Origin: BQWY01 sp046351095
GTDB lineage: Bacteria > Nitrospirota > Nitrospiria > Nitrospirales > Nitrospiraceae
NCBI GenBank assembly: GCA_046351095.1
Contig: JAXLZC010000001.1
Coordinates: 1 to 64,000, forward strand
Reading direction: 5' to 3'
DNA: 64,000 bases
Below, one piece after another: positions 7,539 to 16,000 of this stretch. Below the pieces are notes generated by a model. It worked only from the letters and a program-made list of their open reading frames with translations. It did not search any database and had not been told where the DNA came from. A program made the translations under genes and the position numbers. The stretch's first letter is position 1. Each line of letters begins with the position of its first letter.

Positions 7539-9320
7539 ATGAAGGTTTCACTCCTGTTTCCGCCGACCTGGCATCCCTCGCAACCGTACCTCAGCGTCCC
7601 CTCGCTCACCGGCTTTCTCCACGCGAACGGCGTGCAGAATGTTCGGCAACGCGACATCGGCATCGAATTATTGGACGGGCTGCTGACGCAGGACTACGGG
7701 CGCCGTATTTACCAGCAATTGCTGGATAAGGTGCGTCACCTGGAGCGCCATCGTCAGGGCGAGACCGGGCCCGGGAGCCACGAGCATTACGCGCGTGTCG
7801 TCGAGTCGCTCGAGCGGTTTCCCTACATGGTCGATAAGGTCGAGCTGGCGAAGGAACTGCTGCGCGGCGAAGAGTTTTACGACGTCGAGCAATATCGCGA
7901 CTCGCTCTACCTGATCGACAAATGGCTCGAAATGATTTCGAGCCTGACTTTCCCGACACGCCTGACCGTCGTCGACAACCAGTTCACCAATTTTTCGATC
8001 TACAACTCGAAAGACCTGATGAAGGTCATTCGCGACGACGCGCAGAATCCGTACATCGAGCTCTTCCGCGAACAGTTCCTCCCGTCGATCATCGGGGACA
8101 ATCCCGACCTGATCGGGGTGTCGATCACTGCGACGTCGCAAGTCGTGCCTGGGCTGACGCTCTGCCGGTTGATCAAGGAAGCGCGCCCGGACATTCACCT
8201 CACGATCGGCGGCAGTATCTTCACGCGCCTGGTGGACAACCTGCGCCGGTGTCATAGCCTCTTCGAGATCACCGACGACATCATCGTGTTCGAAGGCGAA
8301 ACCGCATTGTTGGAGTTGGTCCATCAGCTGGACGGCAAGCGCGACTACAGCAAGGTGCCGAACCTCATCTATCGACAGAACGGCAAGATCGTCGTCAATC
8401 AGCCGTTTTATTCCGAGAACATTGCGCAGTTGCCGCCGCCGGACTACGACGGGTTCCCGCTGGATAAGTATTTGTCCCCGAAGCCGGTGTTGCCGGTGCA
8501 GTTCTCGCGCGGCTGTTATTACAAGGATTGCGCCTTCTGCGCGTTGACGCTCGACCACCAGAATTTCCGGCAAAAGGATCCAGGGCGCACGCTCGACGAA
8601 TTGCAGCTGCTCCGCGACAAGTACCAGACGCCGTATTTCTTTTTCACCGACGAGTGTTTGGCGCTGTCGCCGACCAAGCGCCTGTGCCAAGGCATGATCG
8701 ACCGCAATTTGAACCTGCAGTGGACGGCGGAAATGCGGTTCGAGAAAAACCTCGGACGCGACCTGCTCGAACTCATGCGCGACGCGGGCTGCCGCAAGAT
8801 CGTCTTCGGGCTGGAGACCTACAACCAGCGCATGATGGACTTCATGAAGAAGGGCATCAAGCAGGAGAGCGTGCAGCGGATTACGAACGATTGCATCGAC
8901 CTCGGCATCGCGATCCATTGTTACGTGATCGTCGGGTTCCCCACGGAAACCGAGGCGGAGGCGCGCGAGACGATGAACTTCATCGTCGAGAACGAACGCC
9001 TCAATCAGTCGCCGGGATTTTCCTGCCAGCCCTGTCTCTTCGATTTGGAAAAAGAAGCGCCGATCATGAACGATCCCGGCAGCTACGGGATCCAGCGCAT
9101 CATGCGTCCCTCGTCCGAAGACTTGAGCCTGGGTTATTTCTACCAGGTGCAGGAAGGTATGACGCCGGAGCAGGCGGAGCAGCTGTACCAGCATGTGTAC
9201 GAAAAGATCAGTGGGGTTGTGGAGGAGTTGCCGTACAACTACTCCATGGCTGACGGGTTGTTATACATCGTGCGCGCGCGCGAAAAAGCGTTGGCTGCGC
9301 AACCGGTCGCCACACCCTAA
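7539..9320 (+). CDS. B12-binding-domain radical SAM protein
   Basis: This 593-residue protein starts with a cobalamin-binding Rossmann-type region (MKVSLLFPPTWHPSQPYLSVP; later IGVSITATSQVVPGLTLC and LTIGGSIFTRL). A radical SAM core follows, with the cluster-binding cysteines spaced CX4CX2C (C326, C331, C334 in RGCYYKDCAFC). Enzymes of this architecture carry out difficult methylations or rearrangements. The substrate cannot be told from the sequence. GAGGAGG precedes the ATG. The next gene starts 9 bases after this one, so the two are probably co-transcribed. The position between two NxrC-like genes hints at a link to the respiratory complex or its membrane environment, but this is unproven. 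Confidence 0.88.
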   Translation: MKVSLLFPPTWHPSQPYLSVPSLTGFLHANGVQNVRQRDIGIELLDGLLTQDYGRRIYQQLLDKVRHLERHRQGETGPGSHEHYARVVESLERFPYMVDKVELAKELLRGEEFYDVEQYRDSLYLIDKWLEMISSLTFPTRLTVVDNQFTNFSIYNSKDLMKVIRDDAQNPYIELFREQFLPSIIGDNPDLIGVSITATSQVVPGLTLCRLIKEARPDIHLTIGGSIFTRLVDNLRRCHSLFEITDDIIVFEGETALLELVHQLDGKRDYSKVPNLIYRQNGKIVVNQPFYSENIAQLPPPDYDGFPLDKYLSPKPVLPVQFSRGCYYKDCAFCALTLDHQNFRQKDPGRTLDELQLLRDKYQTPYFFFTDECLALSPTKRLCQGMIDRNLNLQWTAEMRFEKNLGRDLLELMRDAGCRKIVFGLETYNQRMMDFMKKGIKQESVQRITNDCIDLGIAIHCYVIVGFPTETEAEARETMNFIVENERLNQSPGFSCQPCLFDLEKEAPIMNDPGSYGIQRIMRPSSEDLSLGYFYQVQEGMTPEQAEQLYQHVYEKISGVVEELPYNYSMADGLLYIVRAREKALAAQPVATP

Positions 9321-9329
9321 ACACCGCGT

Positions 9330-10478
9330 ATGTCGACGACGGCCACACTCACGGATGGAAAAGAACGGAACGCGGGGCGCGTCGACGCCCACGGACTGTT
9401 CTTCGAATATTTGATCAAGCTGACGTTGATCGCCAGCTTGCTCGAACTCATCCTCTATCGGCTGACGTCGCGTTTGGGGATGCACTTCAGCAAAGTCGCG
9501 CAGGAGCACGAGTGGGTGCGGCTGCTGTTCAAGGGCCTCTCGTCCGTCGGGTTCATGCTGCTGAACGTCGTCGCGCTGCTGATTTTTATCGCACTGGGGA
9601 TGTTGGTGCTGCGCGGGCTGCGCTCGACGCAGAGCCAGTGGTACGAACGGATCGTCTGGCCGGGGCTTGCCTTGTTGCTGGTCCTGACCGTGGCGTTTAT
9701 CGTGCTGGTGATTGTGCAGGTCGATCTCGGCATGATGAGCGCCGTCGCGTATAACGCCGTGGCGTTTCTGGTGATGTTGGGTCTCGTGATCCACTACGTC
9801 ACCACGCACGAGGGTTGGCTGCCGCGCGCCTGTGTGCTGACGTTTTTCACCGGCCTCTCGTGCTGGCTCTATTATCAAAGCCTGAGTACGATCTTCGGCT
9901 CGTTCGGCAGCGGCGGCGTACCTCCGCTGGCGCACGAAGCCAACCGCACCGGCGAAGCCTTGATGGTGTTGTCCAGCATCCTGACGTTCGCCGCCTTCGG
10001 CGCCGACGCGTTTTTTAGTAAAAACCTGCGCCAGCGTCGACGCGTTCTCTGGTTTGCCGCGGTCGGCGGCACCGTCTTTACGAGCCTCTTGTTTGTGGAC
10101 TACTTCTTGGGTCTCTACGATCCTGAGGTGGCCTTCCGCGTGCGCAAAGGCGGCGAAGGCATCAGTTGGATTTTCCAGATGGGAATGGGGTACACCTTTT
10201 ATTTGCCCTTCGCCCTGTATCTGGCCGGGTTGTTTTGTTGGTCGTACACCGTCATCAAGCTGGTGAACATGGGCCGGCTCACGGGCTACGGGTTGGGGTT
10301 GATGTTTTCGGCGGGGTACGCGCTGCAGTTGTCGCATTTGACGCTGATGGTGGTGCTCGGCTTGGTCTTGATGACGATCGATCGGCTCCGCCTGCCGGTG
10401 TTCGCCACAGAGGCGCCGACGAGCCCGTCGTTGGTCGGCTCCGGTGGCACCTTGGTGAGCGAGCAGTCGTCGGCGTAA
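9330..10478 (+). CDS. Polytopic membrane protein of unknown function
   Basis: I do not recognise a family. The 382-residue protein has about nine to ten hydrophobic segments spread from residue ~25 to ~365 (for example LTLIASLLELILY, ALLLVLTVAFIVLVIVQV, SAGYALQLSHLTLMVVLGLVLM). The termini are short and hydrophilic. Several His residues sit in or near membrane segments, but no clear quinone or haem motif is visible. It begins 9 bases after the radical SAM gene. Confidence 0.8.
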   Translation: MSTTATLTDGKERNAGRVDAHGLFFEYLIKLTLIASLLELILYRLTSRLGMHFSKVAQEHEWVRLLFKGLSSVGFMLLNVVALLIFIALGMLVLRGLRSTQSQWYERIVWPGLALLLVLTVAFIVLVIVQVDLGMMSAVAYNAVAFLVMLGLVIHYVTTHEGWLPRACVLTFFTGLSCWLYYQSLSTIFGSFGSGGVPPLAHEANRTGEALMVLSSILTFAAFGADAFFSKNLRQRRRVLWFAAVGGTVFTSLLFVDYFLGLYDPEVAFRVRKGGEGISWIFQMGMGYTFYLPFALYLAGLFCWSYTVIKLVNMGRLTGYGLGLMFSAGYALQLSHLTLMVVLGLVLMTIDRLRLPVFATEAPTSPSLVGSGGTLVSEQSSA

Positions 10479-10583
10479 GTCGGCACGCCCGGTCGGATGC
10501 GCGGGAGAGACAAGGGTGTGAACGCAGTCATATACAGAAGTCGGTTGTAGTTCGAAACGATTGTACGAGTAGGAACAACGTCT

Positions 10584-11399
10584 ATGGACACACACGCGTC
10601 GCAGTCGGGGAGCGAAGGGGCGGCAGGAGCAGTCGTGGATGCGGGCGATCAGCCGCTCTCGCCGGATGAAGAAATTGCGGAATTGGAAAAACATCTCGGC
10701 GGGGAAGCCGACGACTTCCAAGCCCGTTGTCGCTTGGGCGAACTCTACTTCAGCAAGGGTCGGTTGGACGATGCCTTGGCTGAGGTGAAGAAGTCCATCG
10801 AGATGGCGGAAGTGTTGCGCACCGAAATGAATCGGTCGCTCGCCATGTATTACTCGAATCTCGGGACCATCTACGCCACCAAGGGCATGATGGACGACGC
10901 GGAAGCGCAGTTTAAGGCGGCGCTCAAAGTGTTCGACGGCGATGTGTTGTCGCTCTTTAACCTCGGGCGCCTGTACACGGATCGGCGCCAATACCTCGAA
11001 GCCAAGAACCACTTCGAGAAGTTGGTGGAGATCACGCCGGAAGATCCGATCGCTTGGTACAACCTCGCGGGTGTCTACGCCGAACTCGACAACCCGCAGG
11101 TGTCGGATTACAACACGATCGAAATGGCCATCCAGTGTTATCTGCGCACGCTCGAACTCGACCCGAAACATTTGGAGTCGAGCTTCAAGCTGATGGAAGT
11201 GGCGTTGGCGCACAACAAAACCGACCTCGCGATCAAGGTGCTGGAAAGCGCCGTCGAACAAAATCCCGACGAGCCGCTGGTCCATTACAACCTGATTAAC
11301 GTGTATGATAAGTGTAAAATGTTCGACCAGGCCGAGGAGGCCCGCAAACGACTGAAAGAGCGGTTTTCGAAACGAGCCAAAGAGGCCAGCGCCAGCTAA
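10584..11399 (+). CDS. TPR-repeat protein
   Basis: A 271-residue soluble protein built from about five tetratricopeptide repeats (LGELYFSKGRLDDALAE, LGTIYATKGMMDDAEAQFKAAL, LGRLYTDRRQYLEAKNHFEKLV, LAGVYAELDNP, YNLINVYDKCKMFDQAEEARKRL) after an acidic N-terminal tail. There is no signal peptide, so it is cytoplasmic. TPR proteins are interaction scaffolds. Its place just before tatA in the cluster is compatible with an assembly role. Confidence 0.85.
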   Translation: MDTHASQSGSEGAAGAVVDAGDQPLSPDEEIAELEKHLGGEADDFQARCRLGELYFSKGRLDDALAEVKKSIEMAEVLRTEMNRSLAMYYSNLGTIYATKGMMDDAEAQFKAALKVFDGDVLSLFNLGRLYTDRRQYLEAKNHFEKLVEITPEDPIAWYNLAGVYAELDNPQVSDYNTIEMAIQCYLRTLELDPKHLESSFKLMEVALAHNKTDLAIKVLESAVEQNPDEPLVHYNLINVYDKCKMFDQAEEARKRLKERFSKRAKEASAS

Positions 11400-11429
11400 C
11401 CTCACCTCAAGTGGAAGGAGTACCGCACC

Positions 11430-11729
11430 ATGTTTGGAAGTCTTGGCTTTACAGAATTGATTTTGATCCTGGTGATCGTGCTGATCATCTTCGGCGCGGG
11501 CAAGTTGCCGCAGCTGGGCGAAGGGTTGGGCAAGGCGATCAAGGGCTTTAAGAAGTCCGTGCATGAGGCCGAGGCCATCGAGGCCGAAGCCCAAGCGCAG
11601 GCGCAAGCCGCGCAGCAGATGGCGGCGGCGCAACCGGCCGGCCAAGCCATCGCTCCGCCGCCCGCTCCGATGGCGGCGCCGGTGGCCGAGGTGCAGCCCG
11701 CTGTGGCGCATTCCGCGCCGCGCGCATAA
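11430..11729 (+). CDS. tatA: Twin-arginine translocase component TatA/TatB family
   Basis: A 99-residue protein with one N-terminal membrane helix (LGFTELILILVIVLIIF), the hinge FGAGKLPQLGEGLGKAIKGFKKS and an Ala/Gln/Pro-rich tail, as in TatA/E. It would form the translocation pore for folded, cofactor-loaded proteins. GGAAGGAG precedes the start. A tat gene inside a molybdoenzyme accessory cluster suggests that a Tat-exported enzyme is the client. TatA is favoured over TatB by length and the FGxGKLP motif. Confidence 0.92.
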   Translation: MFGSLGFTELILILVIVLIIFGAGKLPQLGEGLGKAIKGFKKSVHEAEAIEAEAQAQAQAAQQMAAAQPAGQAIAPPPAPMAAPVAEVQPAVAHSAPRA

Positions 11730-11825
11730 GGTCGACCGTTCGGTTCACGTCGCGCGCACACGAGGTGCGAACGAGGCCGAGGCCATGTCGCCGACGCCGT
11801 TTTGTGGGAAGGAACCTGAGAGACG

Positions 11826-13079
11826 ATGTCCACCCAAGTGCAACTCCCAGTCGGGCAGATCGAGCGCTTCGCCGGCAACGGCAAGGCGCGTAGCACGGGC
11901 GATGGAAAGCTGGCCGTCAAGTCCGGCATCCCGCTCCCGCACCATGCGTCGCTCGATCGCGACGAGCAGTGGCTGTACATCGCCGAATCCGGCTCCGATC
12001 GCATCCGTCGCGTCAGCTTGACCGAAGGCACGATCCATAACTTCGCGGGCATCGGCGAAACCTGCTACAGCGGCGACGACGGGCCCTGCGCGGAAGCCGG
12101 CCTGTATCTCCCGCTCGATGTGGCGTTCGACTCGCAGAACAATTTGTACATCTGCGACTCGGGCAGCAACCGCATCCGCCGCGTCGATCACGAAACCGGC
12201 GTCATCACGACCGTCGTGGGCACCGGCGATTTTGGGTTTAACGGCGACGGGCCCGCGCTGGAGGTGAACCTGACCTATCCGGCGGCCATCGCCTTCGGTC
12301 CCGACGATGTGATGTACATCGCCGACACACAAGCGCATCGTGTGCGTCGGTACGATCCCAGCACCGGGATGGTCGAAACCATCGCCGGGTTCTGGACCGC
12401 GGACGACGACGCGCGTGAGCAACCGCTGGTCGCGAAAAATCTTGTGGTGCTCTCCGGCGACGCCATCGGCATCGACTTTACGGGCGAAGACGAGTGGCTG
12501 CGTCCGACTTGCGAAAGCGGACTCGACCTGTCGCTCTACATGGACGACGGCAAACCGGCGATGGAGGCGCGCCTCTACGACCTCGTCGGCATTGCCGTGG
12601 ATCCCGACGGCCATGTGTTGATCGTCGATAAGGGCAGCAATCGCGTGCGCCGGATCAACCGAAACACCGGCACGATTCAGACGGTCGCCGGTACCTGCTT
12701 TTACGGCTTTGACGGCGACAACAAGCCCGCGACGAAGGCGATGCTCCACGCGCCGGAAGCGGTGGTGGTCGATCAGGACGGGCACCTCTACATTTCCGAT
12801 ACGATGAACCATCGCGTGCGCCGTGTCGATGCGTTGACCGGGACGATCACAACCGTCTGCGGTAACGGCGACAGCGGCTACGAAGATAAACATATGGGCG
12901 GTTGCGGCGCCGCGCGCTTCGTCGCGAAGGACGATGTGCTGCACGTGAAAGCCGGCGAGTCGCTGGCCGCCACGGATGCCGTCGTCAATTCGCCCGTCGG
13001 GCTGGCGCTCGATCGACAAGGGCAACTGTACGTGTGCGAGCGCGGGGAAAATCGCGTCCGCCGCGTGCGACTCTGGTAA
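11826..13079 (+). CDS. NHL-repeat beta-propeller protein
   Basis: A 417-residue protein with repeated NHL units of the form P-x(n)-A-hydrophobic-D-x(2)-G-x-hydrophobic-YI-D-x(3)-NR-hydrophobic-R (for example NNLYICDSGSNRIRRVD, HLYISDTMNHRVRRVD, QLYVCERGENRVRRV). Six blades are likely, and glycine-rich GxGxxGxxGDGGPA-type turns lie between blades. No signal peptide is seen. AAGGAA precedes the ATG. It is clustered with the NxrC-like genes, but its function is unknown. Confidence 0.85.
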   Translation: MSTQVQLPVGQIERFAGNGKARSTGDGKLAVKSGIPLPHHASLDRDEQWLYIAESGSDRIRRVSLTEGTIHNFAGIGETCYSGDDGPCAEAGLYLPLDVAFDSQNNLYICDSGSNRIRRVDHETGVITTVVGTGDFGFNGDGPALEVNLTYPAAIAFGPDDVMYIADTQAHRVRRYDPSTGMVETIAGFWTADDDAREQPLVAKNLVVLSGDAIGIDFTGEDEWLRPTCESGLDLSLYMDDGKPAMEARLYDLVGIAVDPDGHVLIVDKGSNRVRRINRNTGTIQTVAGTCFYGFDGDNKPATKAMLHAPEAVVVDQDGHLYISDTMNHRVRRVDALTGTITTVCGNGDSGYEDKHMGGCGAARFVAKDDVLHVKAGESLAATDAVVNSPVGLALDRQGQLYVCERGENRVRRVRLW

Positions 13080-13181
13080 CGCGGCGCGTTCGTCGCCGCG
13101 CCGACCGACCGTCGGCCGCCGTTTCGTGCATCAAACGTCAGGGCCTCTGTGCCGGGCCATGTGGCCGCACCCTCTGTCTGC

Positions 13182-14024
13182 ATGACGCGATTTGTTTCCC
13201 ACGCACGGTCGTCCCCCTCGATCCCTGTTTTGATCGCCGCCATCGGGTGCGCGCTCGTCCTCGGCTGGTTCGGCGTGCCGCTCGTCAGCTCCGAAGGTAT
13301 GGTGCTCCGCGCGCATCTCATCGACGGCGCGATTCCCGATACTCCAGACAATCCGGCGTGGGCTGCCATCTCGGCCATGACGCTGCCGCTCAGCGGGCAG
13401 GTAGTGACGCGGCCTGTGTGGCCCGATCCGACCGCGCGCGCCTTGACGGTGCGCTCCGTCCATAACGGCACCGACATCGCGTTCCTGTTGGAATGGCAGG
13501 ACAACACCAAAAACGATCGGTTGACGCCGGGCACCTTCCGCGACGGCGTGGCGATCGGTTTGCCGCTCGGCGATGCGCCCGCGTTTTTCTGCATGGGCCA
13601 ACTCGATCATTACATCAACATTTGGCATTGGAAGGCCGACTGGCAGAGCGACGTGGACCGCCGCGCCGCCAAACAGGCCGAGTCGAAAAAAGATAAGGGC
13701 GCGGGCGAAGTGCGACGCTTCGAGGTCATTCCGCGACGCGCCTCGTCGGTGGAAGACTTGATCGGCGGCGGGTTCAGCACGCTCACCAGCAAACAATCGC
13801 AGGGCCGTATTCAAGGCAACGCGACGTGGAAAGACGGGACCTGGCGTGTGGTGATGCGGCGGCCGCTGACCGCGTCCGATCCCGAGAACGAAGCGAAACT
13901 TGCGCCCGGTCGCGTGCAGACGATTTCGTTTGCCGTGTGGAACGGCGAGAACAAGGAGCGCAACGGCCAAAAGTCCGTCTCGCCCTGGTTCCAACTCGCG
14001 CTGGACGTGGCGGCGCAGTCGTAA
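13182..14024 (+). CDS. NxrC-like gamma subunit (haem b-binding), copy 2
   Basis: A diverged paralogue of the 6253-7206 protein, with an N-terminal hydrophobic signal or anchor (VLIAAIGCALVLGWFGVPLV). It keeps the two expected haem b ligands, Met138 in FFCMGQLD and Lys264 in ERNGQKSVSPWFQL, and the INIWHWKADWQSD segment after the Met. It lacks part of the loop between these motifs that copy 1 has, and carries a charged Lys/Glu stretch instead. The ATG at 13182 is chosen because it places the signal peptide at the N-terminus; a GTG at 13149 is the alternative. It opens a run with a PDZ protein and two pentahaem cytochromes. Confidence 0.82.
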   Translation: MTRFVSHARSSPSIPVLIAAIGCALVLGWFGVPLVSSEGMVLRAHLIDGAIPDTPDNPAWAAISAMTLPLSGQVVTRPVWPDPTARALTVRSVHNGTDIAFLLEWQDNTKNDRLTPGTFRDGVAIGLPLGDAPAFFCMGQLDHYINIWHWKADWQSDVDRRAAKQAESKKDKGAGEVRRFEVIPRRASSVEDLIGGGFSTLTSKQSQGRIQGNATWKDGTWRVVMRRPLTASDPENEAKLAPGRVQTISFAVWNGENKERNGQKSVSPWFQLALDVAAQS

Positions 14025-14085
14025 CTGGTTCGTCGAACGCATGTCGACTGCATAGGCAGTCGGCGGTCACACACAACCACGACTG

Positions 14086-14580
14086 GTGAGGATGGTGAGT
14101 CTGCGCGCGACGGCTGTCGGGACTCGGGAAGCCCTCCCTCGCGGGTGGGCTTTTTTCATGGGCGTCGCCTGTGCAGCGGCGGTCAGTGTCGTCTGTCCAG
14201 TAGGTGTATTCGCACAGACGCCGATTACCGGATGCACGATGGCGGACGCCGATTCGGTCGCGCTCGGCGAACAATTCGGCATCGCGGTCGGCTCCGTCGA
14301 TGAAGACATTCGGAAAGAACTCGGCCTGCAGAAGGCCGAAGGTGTCGTGGTCTTCGAGGTCATCGGCGGCACCCCGGCGGAATTGGCGGGCATCAAGGTC
14401 GGTGCGGTCGTCAAAGAAATCGACAAGGTCGACGTAAAGACCATGAACGATTTCGGCTGTGCGCTGACCCGTGCGATGAAGACACAAAATTTTACGGTCG
14501 GGACGTACGAACCAGCCGATCCGGGCGAACCGGTCGGGTGGGGCGTGAATTTTCATTTCGTCCGTATTTTGAAAGACTGA
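14086..14580 (+). CDS. Exported PDZ-domain protein
   Basis: A protein of about 164 residues with an N-terminal signal peptide (FFMGVACAAAVSVVCPVGVFA) and one PDZ domain covering most of the mature part (GVVVFEVIGGTPAELAGIKVGAVVKEIDKVDVKTMNDFGCAL). There is no protease domain. Starts at GTG 14086 or ATG 14092 are both possible. The stop lies 3 bases before the pentahaem cytochrome start, so the two are co-transcribed. A periplasmic scaffold role is an inference. Confidence 0.8.
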   Translation: MRMVSLRATAVGTREALPRGWAFFMGVACAAAVSVVCPVGVFAQTPITGCTMADADSVALGEQFGIAVGSVDEDIRKELGLQKAEGVVVFEVIGGTPAELAGIKVGAVVKEIDKVDVKTMNDFGCALTRAMKTQNFTVGTYEPADPGEPVGWGVNFHFVRILKD

Positions 14581-14583
14581 ACG

Positions 14584-15963
14584 ATGGCGACCGAACTCGG
14601 CAGCGACGAGCGGAGTGGAAGAACTCGCGTACGGACGCGTGCGGCCCTGCTGCTGGCAGTCCTGTGTGTAGCGGCCGTCGCCGTCACGGTCTGGCACGAC
14701 CGCGCCTTGGCCGATAAGCAAGAATCACCCGCATCTGCAGGCGCCGCAGGCTCTGCTGGCCCCGTAGGATGGATCGACGAGATCGAAAAGATTTTTATCC
14801 GTTCGGAAGATTGTAAACAGTGCCACGACCGCCACTACGAAGAGTGGAAAGGCGCGCGCGAACAAACGCCGGATCTGAAAACGTTCGGGCGGGTCGATGC
14901 GGCGTTGCTGCACGGCACAGCGATGGAGTCGCCGGTGTTTCGCACGGTGATGGGCCTCTGGTTGCAGACGAAGCCGTCCACCGAAGAGCGGACGAAGTGT
15001 TTGTCGTGTCACGTCCCGTCCACCACCGTCTATCCGCAGCACACCGAAAAGATCGTCTCGCAAATTCAGTCAGGGAAGGTCGAGATCGAAGGCATCGGCT
15101 GCGCCTCGTGTCATTTGATCGGCAGCATCGATCAGAAGGGCGGCCCGCCGCCGACGTTCCGCATCAATCCGGGGCCGACCATGCACGGGCCCTACAGCGA
15201 TCCCGAAGAAAACCTCGTACACCCCGCCGTGCAGTCGGACTTGTACCGCGGCGCAAATTTCTGCGCTTCGTGCCATTTCGACAAGGTGAAGGACGTGACT
15301 CGCAAGGATCTGCCCGGCGAAATTCTGCAGGGCACGATCTGCCAGGATTGCCACATGGAGCCGTCCACCGGCAGCTCGACCTCCAAGCGCGGGTCGATGA
15401 CGCGTTCGATCGGCCGTCACTGGTTCCGCGGTGTCGTTGTGCCGGGCACCTTGCTGAAAAATCGCAATCTGCAGGCCGAGTGGATGCCGCGTATCGACAT
15501 CGACGTCACAAAAGCCGAGTCCGGCGCAAAGGCGATGGATGGTACGCTTCTGGTGCGTGTCGGCAGTCTGCCGCATAGTTTTCCTGACGGCGATCCCGTG
15601 TTGAAGCAGTTTACGCTTGAGGTGTCGGTGAAGGACGCGAAGGGGCGCACGCTCTCGCAGGAGCGGCACGACTTCGGCCAACCGTACGAACAACTTATGC
15701 GCGGGGCGATTCCGGAACCGTTTATCAAAGGCGGGACGACGCGGAAGGTGCCGTTTACGGCGAGTTGGACGTCGGGCGATGCGGCCACGGTCGAGGCGTT
15801 GCTGACGTACCGATTGATCCCTGTACCGTCCGCCGCGCTCCGCGACGGCTATCTGGCGAGTTTGCCGAACGACGAGGCGCGCAAGCAGGCCACATCGATC
15901 ATCAACGACTATACGCAGCCGCGCGTGCTGACCTATCGCGTCAAAAATCTGGAGAAGAATTGA
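14584..15963 (+). CDS. Pentahaem c-type cytochrome (cytochrome c554-like), copy A
   Basis: This 459-residue exported protein has a signal peptide (LLLAVLCVAAVAVTVW) and five CxxCH haem sites starting at residues 77, 139, 173, 227 and 253. The first lies in SEDCKQCHDRHYEEWKGA, the pattern of the cytochrome c554/hydroxylamine oxidoreductase-like superfamily. A C-terminal beta-rich domain of ~170 residues has no haem sites. Extra His residues can provide distal ligands. The probable role is periplasmic electron transfer. It lies in tandem with a second pentahaem cytochrome, and a third copy is at 31386. Confidence 0.88.
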   Translation: MATELGSDERSGRTRVRTRAALLLAVLCVAAVAVTVWHDRALADKQESPASAGAAGSAGPVGWIDEIEKIFIRSEDCKQCHDRHYEEWKGAREQTPDLKTFGRVDAALLHGTAMESPVFRTVMGLWLQTKPSTEERTKCLSCHVPSTTVYPQHTEKIVSQIQSGKVEIEGIGCASCHLIGSIDQKGGPPPTFRINPGPTMHGPYSDPEENLVHPAVQSDLYRGANFCASCHFDKVKDVTRKDLPGEILQGTICQDCHMEPSTGSSTSKRGSMTRSIGRHWFRGVVVPGTLLKNRNLQAEWMPRIDIDVTKAESGAKAMDGTLLVRVGSLPHSFPDGDPVLKQFTLEVSVKDAKGRTLSQERHDFGQPYEQLMRGAIPEPFIKGGTTRKVPFTASWTSGDAATVEALLTYRLIPVPSAALRDGYLASLPNDEARKQATSIINDYTQPRVLTYRVKNLEKN

Positions 15964-16000
15964 GGCGGCGCCCCAGGCGATCCGCTGCAGGGAGGCCCTG

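Noticed and set aside
7668..9194. A 508-codon minus-strand frame
   Set aside because: It is antisense to the B12-radical SAM gene, with no domain and no ribosome-binding site.
9261..11711. An 816-codon antisense frame (minus strand)
   Set aside because: It mirrors the radical SAM/membrane/TPR/tatA genes, is rich in His/Arg/Gln low-complexity sequence and has no family resemblance. It is a shadow caused by high third-position GC.
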